Shown: positions 1 through 8,544 of the stretch, one piece after another
How positions within the stretch are numbered: position 1 is the first letter of the stretch
Layout of the letters: every line of letters begins with the position of its first letter
DNA from: Candidatus Zipacnadum vermilionense
Lineage (GTDB): Bacteria > Armatimonadota > Zipacnadia > Zipacnadales > Zipacnadaceae
DNA length: 64,000 nt
NCBI GenBank assembly: GCA_029821755.1
Contig: JALGSV010000004.1
Coordinates: 62,001-126,000, forward strand
Direction: 5' to 3'
Notes under the pieces: model-generated
The model's input: only the letters and a program-made list of their open reading frames with translations
Database searches by the model: none
What the model was told of the DNA's origin: nothing
Made by a program: the position numbers and the translations under genes

Positions 1-697
1 GGCCGGGCATCAACTGCTGGAGCAGGTCGAGCGAACTTCGCAGCTCGGCGCGTCCGCGCTGGCGCTCGTCGGTGATGCCCTCTGAGACGACCCCTTCCAC
101 GACGAAGCGCTTCGCATTCGGATCCCCGCCGGTGGCGAAGGGCTTGTACCGCGGCCCCAGGAAACCGGCCTCGTCGAAACGGCCCTGCGGCGCGGTTAGC
201 ACGATATAGGGCGGGACGAGGCCGGTGTAGCCGCCCTCGTATCCCTTGAGCCGGGAGACGAGGGCCCCGAGGGCGGGGTACACCAGTCGCTCCCCGGGCT
301 GGTGGCCGGTCTGGACGAGGTACGCCGCGGTCTCGTGGCCGTTGTTGCCGTGGGTCATACTGCGGATGATGGAGTACTTGTCGGCTTGCTGCGCGAGCTG
401 CGGCAGCAACTGGCCGATGCTGATCCCCGGTACGTTGGTCTCAATCGGCTTGTTGAAAGGACCGCAATAGTCGTAGCCTGCCTCCGGCTTGGGGTCGAAG
501 GTGTCCAGGTGCGGCGGCCCGCCCCACAGCCAGACCTGGATGACCGACTTGGCCTGGGCAACCAGCGGCTCGGGGGCGGTGGTCTCCTGCGCCCCTGCCG
601 CGGTGCAGGTGAGAAGCATCACTCCTGTGAGCCACACCAGGCCCAGCACCAGGGGCAGGCGTCGCGTAGTGGCTGCAGCAACTTGTACACCTTTCAT
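1..697 (-). CDS. DUF1501 (sulfatase-like) secreted protein, C-terminus cut by window start
   Basis: Open reading frame on the minus strand that runs off the left end of the window, 232 codons visible. The translation begins MKGVQVAAATTRR, followed by a hydrophobic signal segment ending near CTAAGA. The DUF1501 hallmark follows: VIQVWLWGGPPHLDTFDPK at about residues 51-70, then PGISIGQLLPQLA, SIIRSMTHGNNGHETAAYL and the PALGALVSR region. DUF1501 proteins belong to the alkaline-phosphatase/sulfatase superfamily, but their substrates are unknown. The start at 697 has an AGGGAGA ribosome-binding site a few bases upstream; an in-frame ATG at 718 is the alternative. It lies 47 bp downstream of the DUF1549/DUF1553 gene, the usual pairing in Planctomycetota-type genomes, so the two are probably co-transcribed. 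Confidence 0.85.
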   Translation of the reverse strand, partial: MKGVQVAAATTRRLPLVLGLVWLTGVMLLTCTAAGAQETTAPEPLVAQAKSVIQVWLWGGPPHLDTFDPKPEAGYDYCGPFNKPIETNVPGISIGQLLPQLAQQADKYSIIRSMTHGNNGHETAAYLVQTGHQPGERLVYPALGALVSRLKGYEGGYTGLVPPYIVLTAPQGRFDEAGFLGPRYKPFATGGDPNAKRFVVEGVVSEGITDERQRGRAELRSSLDLLQQLMPG

Positions 698-744
698 GGA
701 TTCTCCCTTGCCTCTCATGGCTCAGACACGTCCCGCATCCGCCT

Positions 745-2310
745 TCAGTGCCGGTACTGGAACTCAGCGCTGTTGATCAGCGCCCACGCCAAGTCGGTGG
801 CGGCCTCGGCGGCGCTTAGGCCGGGGGTCTGCCAGTACGCCTCGGCGGCAGCCTGCTCGGTAGGCGTCGGGTCGCGGGACAGAAGGGTCATGTACGTTTC
901 CCGGATCAGTTCTACTCGGTCGCCGCCCGCGGCGGCGGCGACGGCCCGCAACCTCGGGCTCCCGGCAATCCGGCGCTGGACTTCGCTGGAGTTGAGCAGG
1001 TATAGCTGCTGTGCGTCCGAGGGCTGATTGCTGCGCTCCGACTCCAGTCCGGTATCGCGCGCGGGGCGCCCGAACATCATCAGGAACGTACTGGTAATGC
1101 TGCCATCGGACAGGCCGATGGACCGCTGGTCTTCGGGGAGGTAGGTGAAGGGCTCCGGGATGGGACTCATGTAGTCCTCCCCGGTGCCACCCACCCAGTT
1201 CAGAGCATCGATGAGCACCTCCGCGTCCAATCGCCGCACCGGGTAGTACGCGCACAAAGCCTCGGCCTCCGGGCGGTCGCTGCGGGGCAGGGCGGACTGC
1301 TGGTAGGTGCGGGAGTTGAGGATCAGCCGGTAGACCTGCCGCAGATCGTACTTGGCGGCAACCAACTCTTGTTCGAGGTAGGTCAGCAGCTCGGGATTGG
1401 CGGGCGGATTGTTCGGCCGAATATCGTCCGGCTCGTGGATGATGCCGCGGCCCAGGAGCCAGGCCCAGAGACGGTTCACGATGTTGCGTGTGAACCACGG
1501 GTTATCCGGCTGGATCAGCCAGTCTGCGAAGGCCACGCGAGGGTCCTCGCCCGGCGGGATTACCGCCGTCGTGCCATCGGGGAACACCACCGGCAGCGGA
1601 GTGGTCGCCGTCAGGTCCAGGTAGACGATCTCTTCCTTCCACTCGCCGGTCTTCTTAAAGGCCACCCGCGAGAAGAAGGCCGCCATGTCGGCGCGGCGGT
1701 CCTCCGGCCAGGTCGCCAGGCGCGTCCCCATGAAGGTCAGGGCCACCGCCGCGGCAAAGTCTGACGGCGCACGGCCCTGCACCGCACGGTAGAAGTTCGC
1801 GCACGGCACACGGAAGTTGCTGCCGCTGGAGGTCAGCAGCTCGCGGACGAACTGATCGTACGGTCGGTTGCTCTTAACCGCCTCGCGGATCCAGCGATGG
1901 TAGGCCTGCACGGCATTGGGCCACAGGTTGATGGGGAACTCAGCCTTGACCCGCAGCAAGTCGCCCCACTTGAGCGCCCCGTAGTCGGCGAACTCCTCGC
2001 GCTGCAGAAGGGCCTCGATCAGCGCGGCGCGTTTGTCGGGGTTGGGATCCTGGAGGAACCGGCGCACATCCGCGGGCTCGGGCAAGGTGCCGATGACATC
2101 CAGGTACACGCGCCGGATGAAGACCTCGTCCGAGCACGGGTGGGCAGGTTCGATGCCTGCTTTCTGCAACGCGGCCAGCACCCGTGCATCCACACCATTT
2201 CCCGGTATGGGCCACGCGTCGCGCTCGAACGGGCGCGCTATCTGCGGCTCCGCCGCCTGCCCGGCGCAAATCGCTACCAGCGCGCAGAACGCCGGCAGGG
2301 CCAGCCTCAT
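745..2310 (-). CDS. DUF1549/DUF1553 domain secreted protein
   Basis: 521 residues from the preferred ATG at 2310, which has GGAGG about 8 bases upstream and starts a good signal peptide (MRLALPAFCALVAICAGQA); the open frame extends to 2373. The DUF1549 domain covers roughly residues 35-220, with the motif FIRRVYLDVIGTLP. DUF1553 follows from about 260 to 505, with DNPWFTRNIVNRLWAWLLGRG and NPELLTYLEQELVAAKYDLRQ. The protein lacks the CxxCH heme motifs (PSCyt domains) found in many larger relatives. Function is unknown; the family is typically secreted and paired with DUF1501, as here. A dyad at 2361-2383 upstream may regulate it. Confidence 0.88.
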   Translation of the reverse strand: MRLALPAFCALVAICAGQAAEPQIARPFERDAWPIPGNGVDARVLAALQKAGIEPAHPCSDEVFIRRVYLDVIGTLPEPADVRRFLQDPNPDKRAALIEALLQREEFADYGALKWGDLLRVKAEFPINLWPNAVQAYHRWIREAVKSNRPYDQFVRELLTSSGSNFRVPCANFYRAVQGRAPSDFAAAVALTFMGTRLATWPEDRRADMAAFFSRVAFKKTGEWKEEIVYLDLTATTPLPVVFPDGTTAVIPPGEDPRVAFADWLIQPDNPWFTRNIVNRLWAWLLGRGIIHEPDDIRPNNPPANPELLTYLEQELVAAKYDLRQVYRLILNSRTYQQSALPRSDRPEAEALCAYYPVRRLDAEVLIDALNWVGGTGEDYMSPIPEPFTYLPEDQRSIGLSDGSITSTFLMMFGRPARDTGLESERSNQPSDAQQLYLLNSSEVQRRIAGSPRLRAVAAAAGGDRVELIRETYMTLLSRDPTPTEQAAAEAYWQTPGLSAAEAATDLAWALINSAEFQYRH

Positions 2311-2360
2311 CAGGCGCCTCCGTCCCAAGTTGCACCTCCAGCCGTCGGACATCTTTCTGA

Positions 2361-2383
2361 AGTGTACCCACAATGGGTATACT
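2361..2383. promoter_or_regulatory. Operator-like interrupted palindrome in divergent intergenic region
   Basis: The sequence AGTGTACCCA-CAA-TGGGTATACT has two 10-bp arms around a 3-base spacer; nine of ten arm positions are complementary. It lies 51 bp upstream of the DUF1549/DUF1553 start (2310, minus) and about 210 bp upstream of the gene starting at 2594 (plus). The right arm contains TATACT on the plus strand and overlaps TATACC on the minus strand, so a bound repressor could block a promoter in either direction. No cognate regulator is adjacent; the assignment rests on symmetry and position only. Confidence 0.45.
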
Positions 2384-2593
2384 CCATGCGTGGGCTGAAC
2401 AACCTCCCCTCAATATTAATTCGCTCTGGGGACTACAATTTCCTTCCTTTCAGGTCGCCGCTCGGCGCGAACGGGAATCCTGCCTTCGCGTGGCGGAATG
2501 ACAAGGGCTTTGTGGGTGGGGCGACGAAGGTATACCTGCACGGGCGCCGGCAGCAGAGCAGGCCGGCGCCTAGCCGGCCAGGGAGGCGAGAAT

Positions 2594-3343
2594 ATGGACA
2601 GACTGCGCGCAGGGACGATCGTCGTGAGTCTAGTCGCCGCTGTGCTTCTGGGAGCGGCGCCGGGACTGTGGGCGCAAGAGACACTCTCCGCGAAGCTGGA
2701 CCCCTCGGGCATGGTCCGGGTGGTTGCGGGCGACGTGGAGTTGGCCACCATACAGCTGAACGCCCACGGCCCTGGGTGGCAATACGCCCCGCAGGTGAGC
2801 GCTACGGCCCGGGTCAGTGATCTCCCGGACCAGGCCGGGAAGCAGTTCGTCGGCACGTTGCCGGTCCCCAATACCGACGGCGGCGCCCTGGAGTTCACCG
2901 AGACCTTGAGGCCGCTCCCTCAGGGTGTCAGGCTGGAGTACGAGGTCGGCGTGACTCAGGCCATGAAGCTTAACGGCCTACAGGTCTCCATCTGTTTGCC
3001 GGTGGCGCAGTATGCCGGTAAGGAGCTGGTGATCGCGCGGCCCGACAGCGACCCGCGGGTGGCCACGCTTCCGCAGGAGCAGCGGGAGAATACGTTCCAG
3101 GTTTGGGGTGGCGAGGGTGCCAAGATCGAGGTGGCGAAGGGTACCGACCAGGCGATCACGATCGAACTGCGCGCCGCGGCGGACGTCGTGATCCAGGACC
3201 TGCGCCAGTGGGACCAGCCCACCTTCGAGATCCGGTTCCCGGCCATCATGGAGGCCCCGGCGCGCGAGGTGGCCGTCGAGGACCGGTTCCACCTCGACCT
3301 CACCGTCACCTTCGCGGCGCCCGTGCAGCTGGCGGGACCATGA
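2594..3343 (+). CDS. Secreted protein of unknown function
   Basis: 249 residues from ATG 2594, which has GGGAGG 7 bases upstream and opens a signal peptide (MDRLRAGTIVVSLVAAVLLGAAPGLWAQ); the frame extends upstream to 2498 without a better start. The mature part is beta-rich, with alternating hydrophobic strands (VRVVAGDVELATIQL, VRLEYEVGVTQAMKL, FHLDLTVTFAAPVQL), resembling a beta-sandwich such as carbohydrate-binding or galactose-mutarotase-like folds. I recognise no family. It is divergent from the DUF1549/DUF1501 pair across 283 bp and ends just before the recombinase remnant. Confidence 0.75.
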   Translation: MDRLRAGTIVVSLVAAVLLGAAPGLWAQETLSAKLDPSGMVRVVAGDVELATIQLNAHGPGWQYAPQVSATARVSDLPDQAGKQFVGTLPVPNTDGGALEFTETLRPLPQGVRLEYEVGVTQAMKLNGLQVSICLPVAQYAGKELVIARPDSDPRVATLPQEQRENTFQVWGGEGAKIEVAKGTDQAITIELRAAADVVIQDLRQWDQPTFEIRFPAIMEAPAREVAVEDRFHLDLTVTFAAPVQLAGP

Positions 3344-3365
3344 TCTAGGGGGACAAGCACCGCGC

Positions 3366-4110
3366 TCATGCCCCGCGGCGATCTCCAGCGTCCCCGGTGC
3401 CCGGCGCGATCTGTGCGCCCAGGTCCGGCGCCGCCGGCTGTCCCTGGGCCGGGGCCCTGCCTGCCCCGTCCCGCAGGGCCAGTATTGCCTCATCCACGTC
3501 GCGCGGTTGCAGGTGACTGTACAGCGCCGCGGTGGCGGTGATCTGCGCGTGGCGCGGGGCCTTGCGGGTCAATTCGAGGTCGCCGCTAGCCCGCAGGAGG
3601 TGAGTGGCGAAGGTGTGCCTCAAGGTGTGCGGGCTCACGTGCCTCTCCATCCCGGCCTCCCGCGCGAGCCGCCCCGCCAACTCCTGCACGGATCGGGCGC
3701 TTACGGGTAGGCCAGCGCCGCTCTTGATTCGACAGAAGATCGGGACCTTCCCGTTCGCAACTCCCAGGGCAGCGCGTGTGTCTAGCCAGCGCATGATCTT
3801 GTCGCTCAACTGTGGCGTCGCGTAGACGATGCGGCCCTTGTCACCCTTGCCGGCGTGAGCGGCGATCGCGGTTATGCGGCCGTTCTGGCGTCGCAGATCG
3901 TGCGTCCGCAAGGCTAGGGCCTCGCTCACTCGCAGGCCAAGCGTCTGCCATCGTCTGCAGGAGCGCCCGATCGCGCTTGCCAGTGGCCGGGGCCTCGTTG
4001 ATCTGCTAGTAGACCGCTGCCCGTTCCTCGTCTGTCAACACCGTGGTTGTTCACCTGGCCGTTTTGCCCGCCTCCCGTGCTGTTCATCGCTCCATGCTCC
4101 CTATACGTGG
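3366..4110 (-). pseudogene. Degraded tyrosine recombinase (XerC/D-like integrase)
   Basis: The intact frame, about 3366-3929, encodes the catalytic half of a phage-type integrase: SEALALRTHDL, SPHTLRHTFATHLL (the H-x-x-R box) and HAQITATAALYSHLQ with the putative nucleophile Tyr. The GLRVSEAL motif with the first catalytic Arg (codon 3932-3930) lies in the same frame just upstream. The preceding part (LTDEERAAVY-stop-QINEAPATGKRDRALLQTM) is in another frame and contains an in-frame TAG. A second shift separates it from MNSTGGGQNGQVNNHG near 4098. The core-binding N-domain is therefore lost or scrambled. The usual LGH before the last helix is PRH. This is a decayed mobile-element or integron-type integrase; no attachment site or cargo could be delimited. 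Confidence 0.75.
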
Positions 4111-4263
4111 TTCCTGGACTGCTTCCTCCTGCGCCTTCGGGGAACCGTAACGGCGGACCCGCACGTCAGATGGGCAGTTATTTGGCCCATGCAGGAACGA
4201 CTCCCATCTGCTATGGGTAATTCCAGTCTGATGTGCTCCTAGCAACCCAGGGAGGGATTGACG

Positions 4264-5457
4264 GTGAAGTACAAGGTTCACACCATCTGTGCGGGGCTGT
4301 TTGTGATGTTGCTGTCGCGCGGGGTTTGGGGCGACGGCGGCTTCTTCCCGGTCGTGGAAACTGCCACCGCCGTTGAGTCTGGAGATCAGCGCGCGATCCT
4401 CGTGTACGAAGACGGGATCGAGACCGTCATCTTACAGACCGCCTATACTGGCGCCCAGGCAGATTTTGCCTGGGTCCTGCCTACCCCTGCTCGGGCGCGG
4501 AGAGCTGATATCAAACCGGCTGGCTCCCGGGTGTTCGACGATCTCCACTGGCTCACCGTGCCTCGCGGCATGACCAACGGATCCACGGGGCTCGGCTGTG
4601 GGGTCGGCTGCGGGGGCGGCGCAAGTTCGGCTCCCGGCGCGGTGAACGTCTGGGACCAGTTCACTGTAGCAGGGCAAGATGTAGTCATCCTCTCGGCGGA
4701 CGCCTCAGCCAACCTCGGCGGCTGGCTGAATGAGAATGGCTACCGGGTCCCAGCTAACGCCAACGAAGTCCTGCAGTCCTATGTAGCGCGCAACTGGTGT
4801 TTCGTGGCGATCAAGCTGCATGCAGCCCAGGACCACGACTCCTCCGGCGGCGGCAGAAGGACAGAGCTGGCGCCGTTGCAGGTCTCCTCCCCCGCTGAGC
4901 AACCCGTCTTCCCCCTGCGCATCTCGACGCTGAGCAGCAGCCCGTCAAACGAAACCTCGGTGCTGCTCTATGTGATAGCGGCGCACCGCATGGCGACCGC
5001 TGCCGGAGCCTACCGCACCCGCGAGGTCAATACCCGTGGCTGGAACGGCACGGACTTTCGCAGCTTCTATGCTGCGAGGTATCGACAGGCACTCGGATCG
5101 CCGCCCGGATTTGCTGTGGAGTACGTGGGAAGGTCGGACGGGACCCAGCCCTGGTCATCAGAGCTGAGAAGTGCGTTGCCTCTACGACACCCGGAGGGAA
5201 GCTACTATGTAACTCGGCTTCGAACCAGTCTGCTGCAAGGCGACATGAGCGAGGACGTGGTATTCGCCCCCGCTGCCGCCGACACCGAGTTCAACGCCTC
5301 AGTGGGGTCTGTAGCTGTGGCGGTTCTCGACCAGGCGCGGCTCAAGGTTTCGGGAATAGTCTTCCTGGGCGTGCTCGCGTCGACGTACGCTCGGCGACGG
5401 AAGGGGTGGTGGCAGCGGGCGCTGCTCGCGGCCTTCCTTGCTCTGCTCCTGCTCTGA
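4264..5457 (+). CDS. DUF2330 domain secreted/membrane protein
   Basis: 397 residues from GTG 4264, chosen because GGAGGG lies 7 bases upstream; the TTG at 4258 is too close to that site. A signal peptide (VKYKVHTICAGLFVMLLSRGVWG) is followed by GGFFPVVETATAVESGDQRAIL, ETVILQTAYTG and FAWVLPTPA, which are characteristic of DUF2330. A glycine/cysteine patch (GLGCGVGCGGG) lies near residue 115. The C-terminus has a hydrophobic segment (VSGIVFLGVLAS), a basic stretch (RRRKGWW) and a final LLAAFLALLLL, consistent with membrane anchoring. DUF2330 has no established function. The gene stands alone, between the recombinase remnant and a long gene-free stretch. Confidence 0.85.
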   Translation: MKYKVHTICAGLFVMLLSRGVWGDGGFFPVVETATAVESGDQRAILVYEDGIETVILQTAYTGAQADFAWVLPTPARARRADIKPAGSRVFDDLHWLTVPRGMTNGSTGLGCGVGCGGGASSAPGAVNVWDQFTVAGQDVVILSADASANLGGWLNENGYRVPANANEVLQSYVARNWCFVAIKLHAAQDHDSSGGGRRTELAPLQVSSPAEQPVFPLRISTLSSSPSNETSVLLYVIAAHRMATAAGAYRTREVNTRGWNGTDFRSFYAARYRQALGSPPGFAVEYVGRSDGTQPWSSELRSALPLRHPEGSYYVTRLRTSLLQGDMSEDVVFAPAAADTEFNASVGSVAVAVLDQARLKVSGIVFLGVLASTYARRRKGWWQRALLAAFLALLLL

Positions 5458-6274
5458 ATCCGAGGACGGGGGTGCCGCTGCAGAACCTCCCGGCCTGGTC
5501 CCGTTGCGTGCGTTCCTCTCCCTCCCAGGATAGCTCCCAGGCCCATAGGAGCCCCAGGACGCGTCGGCAGAGCCCGGGAAGCGCCTTGGGCCTGGCCTTT
5601 GTGGCTTGTGGTGCCGTCCCTGGGCGCTCCTGCGTCTCCCTGTGACTGACCCCGGGGAGGCTGTGATAGGGAGGGCGGGACACAGCCCTCAGACGCGTCG
5701 CAGGGGCATCCGGGCAATACGGCCGGAGGCATCCAATGGGTAAAAGTCAATAGGAGCGGTTGAACCTAGGGTTCGACCCTCGGGTGCGGCTGGCGTTCGT
5801 GAGTGACCAGATTACCTCCATGACCTGGCCAGGATGGCCAGACTCTAACTCGAGAAGTGGTAGCGCAGAATATACGCTGTGGACTTCCGGGGGGGTACGC
5901 GTCAAGCCCCCGAGGGCAGGTATCTGTGGATTGCTCGATAGCGCAGTTCCGACCTGGGGAATCCGGGAAGACTGTCTGGGTTGGGCAGTGTTTGGTGGGG
6001 AAGCGTTTTGCGTGGGAGGGAGAGCTGGACGAGGCGCAGTCATCGAGACCCAAGGTGACTACGGAACTTCTGCAGCTAGATCGCCTTGCGGACGGTTCTC
6101 CGGAGTTGGGAGGATGGGGAAAGTCGCGCTGGTCGGTGAAGCGCCAGGAGGTCTCGAGGGGGGGCCCCGGCGCGTCCTGGCGCGGCTGGATGGATGGCGG
6201 CTCAGTTTGTCCGTCTCATGCCGCTAATTGCAGGGGCATTCGCCAGGGCGGGCCTCATGTCGTCTTCGCGAGGG
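5458..6274. other. 817-bp stretch without a recognisable gene
   Basis: Short open frames exist on both strands, but none has a plausible start with ribosome-binding site, family motif or coding-like composition. Two mutually exclusive small hairpins can be drawn just after DUF2330: GGCTGTG/CACAGCC at 5659-5665/5681-5687, and GAGGGC/GCCCTC at 5671-5676/5685-5690. They may end that transcript. A GGGTTCGACCC motif near 5768 recalls a tRNA T-arm, but no cloverleaf could be built. The stretch may be decayed DNA related to the nearby recombinase remnant. Confidence 0.5.
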
Positions 6275-7370
6275 TCAATGGACATCTTGCGCCTCCCAGA
6301 GAATCGTGACCGCGGGCGCCAGGCCGGTTGGCAGGACGTGCGTTTCGGGCACCAGCAGGAGTTCTCGATCCCGGGGCTGGGCGAAGTCGCGTTGTCCGGT
6401 GTAGTGCGAGGTGGTAACGAGGGGCGGATCGCCGAGGACATGGTGTGGTGGGCCGAACAGGTTGAAGGAGGTGGTGTAGAGCTCCACTTCCAGCAGATGC
6501 GACCCCTGCTCGATCCTCCCCTCCAGCGGTGCCGCCCAGCGCGGCCCCCAGGTCCAGCCGAAGTCCCGGCCGTCCCAGGTTACACGCGCCGCCGCTCCCC
6601 GTACCTCCTGCAACTCCAGCGCCAGGGCGACGCCGCCGGTCGGAACGAAGACCTCGCCCCGGTAGCGCACCGTGCCCGTGAAGAAGGGGTAGCCGCTCTG
6701 GGCTAGGTCTGCGCCATCCGGCCGCCCCCCTGTGTCCGGAGCCAGCACGAAGGGGCCCAGCGCCGCGAGGGTCTCGGCGGGGCCGAGCTGCCAGGGGTCG
6801 GCAGAACACACGAGGAAATCGCTGGCGAGCCAGAGACGGAGCGGCGCTACGTCGGTCCAGGGCTGGGCCAGCGTGACGGCGATCTTGGTCTCGCCGGCGG
6901 GCAAGCCGCCCGGCAGTATTCGCTCTCGAAGAGGTCCCCTCGGACACCTAGCGGCAGCGGCCTGACTGGGCCAGCTGCCGGATCGCGCCTCGCCGCCAGG
7001 GACTCGGCAACATCCACTCGCTCCCTCCGCAGGTCGAATACCGACCTTGCTCCGTCGCGCCATTCCGGGAGTATGGCCTCGCCCTCCGGGGTCAGGCTGC
7101 AGCCCTCCATCACCACAACCGCCAGGTACTCGGCTGAGGGCCACTCGAAGTCGGCTTCGCTGACCACGTCGTAGCCGATCAGCGCCGCGTCTAGCTCGTG
7201 CAGCCCCTGGAGGAAGGCGGCATTGAGCCGCCCCGCCGGCGAATCAGCGATGGTCGACGCCTTGTGGATGTCCATTTCGGCTCGCTCCGCCGGGCGTAGC
7301 AGCTCGATCAGGCCGCGGTAAGGGACGATGACCAGCACTTCATGAACCGCCTGCGCAACCGAGAGACCCC
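6275..7370 (-). pseudogene. Middle and C-terminal parts of a GH106-like glycoside hydrolase, out of frame
   Basis: This continues the gene whose N-terminal part is 7308-8522. After a one-base loss in a run of five C (plus strand, 7367-7371) the protein continues in a second frame (GGLSVAQAVHEVLVIVPYRG ... GVRGDLFESEY), down to about 6916. A second one-base loss moves it to a third frame (LPGGLPAGETKIAVTLAQPW ... PAVTILWEAQDVH), ending at 6275. The C-terminal part looks like a galactose-binding/jelly-roll domain (PFFTGTVRYRGE, GWTWGPRWAAPL, HLLEVELYTTSFNLFGP), as found at the end of GH106-type rhamnosidases. Restored, the protein would be about 749 residues. Sequence error and recent inactivation cannot be separated from the sequence. 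Confidence 0.7.
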
Positions 7371-8522
7371 CAGCTCCTCCCGGAGCCGGGCGAATAGCGC
7401 GGGTAGGCACGCGGCCCAGGGCTGGTGGAAGGGGAGGGAGGGAGGCCAGTCGTGGATTGCTTGCGGGGTAAGCTGGTACTGGGCTTGGTGCAACACGAGC
7501 GTGTCCAGGCCGTGCAGGCCGAGCCACCACAGATAGGCGTACAGGCGCTGCGGGGTCAGGCCCCAGCCGCTGCCACCGGTGCACTCGATCATGCCCGGTC
7601 CCAGCCCTTGCCGCCGCAGCGTCGCCGCCTGGCGCAGGATATACCGCTCGCCGGGGGAGCGCTCCAACATGTCGAGGCCGACGTGGCCCATCGCCCGGAA
7701 GAGCGGCGCGAGGGGGCCGCAGAACCAGAGCTGGAAGTAAGGGTGTTCCTCGCCCTTGAAATGGCCGGTCCAGACAAAACCGTGGTCGCGGCACCAGGTT
7801 ATCAGAGGTCCCACAAAGCGCTCGCGGAAGAGGTCCGCGGTCAGCTCGTAGAAGCGCACGCGGGTGGCGGCGCTCTCTGGGAGGTCGAAGAAGAGAGCCG
7901 GTAGGAGGGGGAGGAGGTCCCCGCCCGCGCGCTGGGACCAGAGAGCGGGGAGGTCGTCGGTCCAGGCCAGGGCGCCGAGGGGTGTGCCGCCGCCGAAGCG
8001 GCCGGTGTGATCCAGGGGGCCGAATTGAGGCTCGTCGCAGAAGAAGCCCAGGAAGGGACGGCCGCGGAAGTCGTCCAGGGCGCAGTAGGGCTCGTAGGTC
8101 AGCTCAATGAAGCGGTCGGCGACCTCGAGGTTGAGGGTGTCGGCGTAGCTGCCCCACTCGCGCACGTACACGTACTCCCCGTCACGGCACAGCTCTTCGG
8201 CACCTTCCGGGGCGCTGCCGGTGGGGTAGCGGGCGACCCAGGACTGGCGCAGATCCGGGTGGCTCTCCAGGAGGCGCCCATCCACGCTCGGAGCCGGCCA
8301 GCCATTTTCGTCTTGGATGAGCAGGTCGAAATCGGGCCGGGCTCGGCAGAACTCGCGCAGGGCCGCTATCCACTCCGGCGAGAGGTATTCCGGCGGAGGC
8401 ATGTAGAACCGCGGCTGCAGCACCGCGCCGTCGAACCCGGCGGCGGCGAGCTGGTCCGCCTGGGCGACGAGACGCTCGGCGCTCAGGGGGGCGTTGAGCG
8501 CCCAGAAGCTGTAGAACTTCAC
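7308..8522 (-). CDS. GH106-like (alpha-L-rhamnosidase-type) hydrolase, N-terminal TIM-barrel part
   Basis: 404 residues from GTG 8522, with GGAG 8 bases upstream, 22 bp after the end of the lyase-like gene 8545-11961 and so probably in its operon. The opening FYSFWALNAPLSAERLVAQ, GFDGAVLQPRFYMPPPEYLS and EWIAALREFC matches the start of GH106-type barrels (bulky WN motif, Q-x-x-x-M/A-x-x-G). GFFCDEPQFG supplies candidate acidic residues, and WTGHFKGEEHPY and GLDMLERSPGERY continue the barrel. The last residues (GVSRLRRRFMKCWSSSLTAA) come from a frameshift; the true continuation is in another frame (see 6275-7370). There is no signal peptide, so the protein would be cytoplasmic. The family call is moderate. 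Confidence 0.65.
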   Translation of the reverse strand: MKFYSFWALNAPLSAERLVAQADQLAAAGFDGAVLQPRFYMPPPEYLSPEWIAALREFCRARPDFDLLIQDENGWPAPSVDGRLLESHPDLRQSWVARYPTGSAPEGAEELCRDGEYVYVREWGSYADTLNLEVADRFIELTYEPYCALDDFRGRPFLGFFCDEPQFGPLDHTGRFGGGTPLGALAWTDDLPALWSQRAGGDLLPLLPALFFDLPESAATRVRFYELTADLFRERFVGPLITWCRDHGFVWTGHFKGEEHPYFQLWFCGPLAPLFRAMGHVGLDMLERSPGERYILRQAATLRRQGLGPGMIECTGGSGWGLTPQRLYAYLWWLGLHGLDTLVLHQAQYQLTPQAIHDWPPSLPFHQPWAACLPALFARLREELGVSRLRRRFMKCWSSSLTAA

Positions 8523-8544
8523 AGCGAATGCTCCATGTGGAGCC

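Noticed and set aside
5745-5800. Possible tRNA T-arm (GGGTTCGACCC)
   Set aside because: The stem pairs poorly, and no acceptor, D or anticodon arm fits on either strand.
5760-6227. Open frames of 90-155 codons in the long gap
   Set aside because: No ribosome-binding site, low-complexity composition, no motif; overlapping frames on both strands look equally random.
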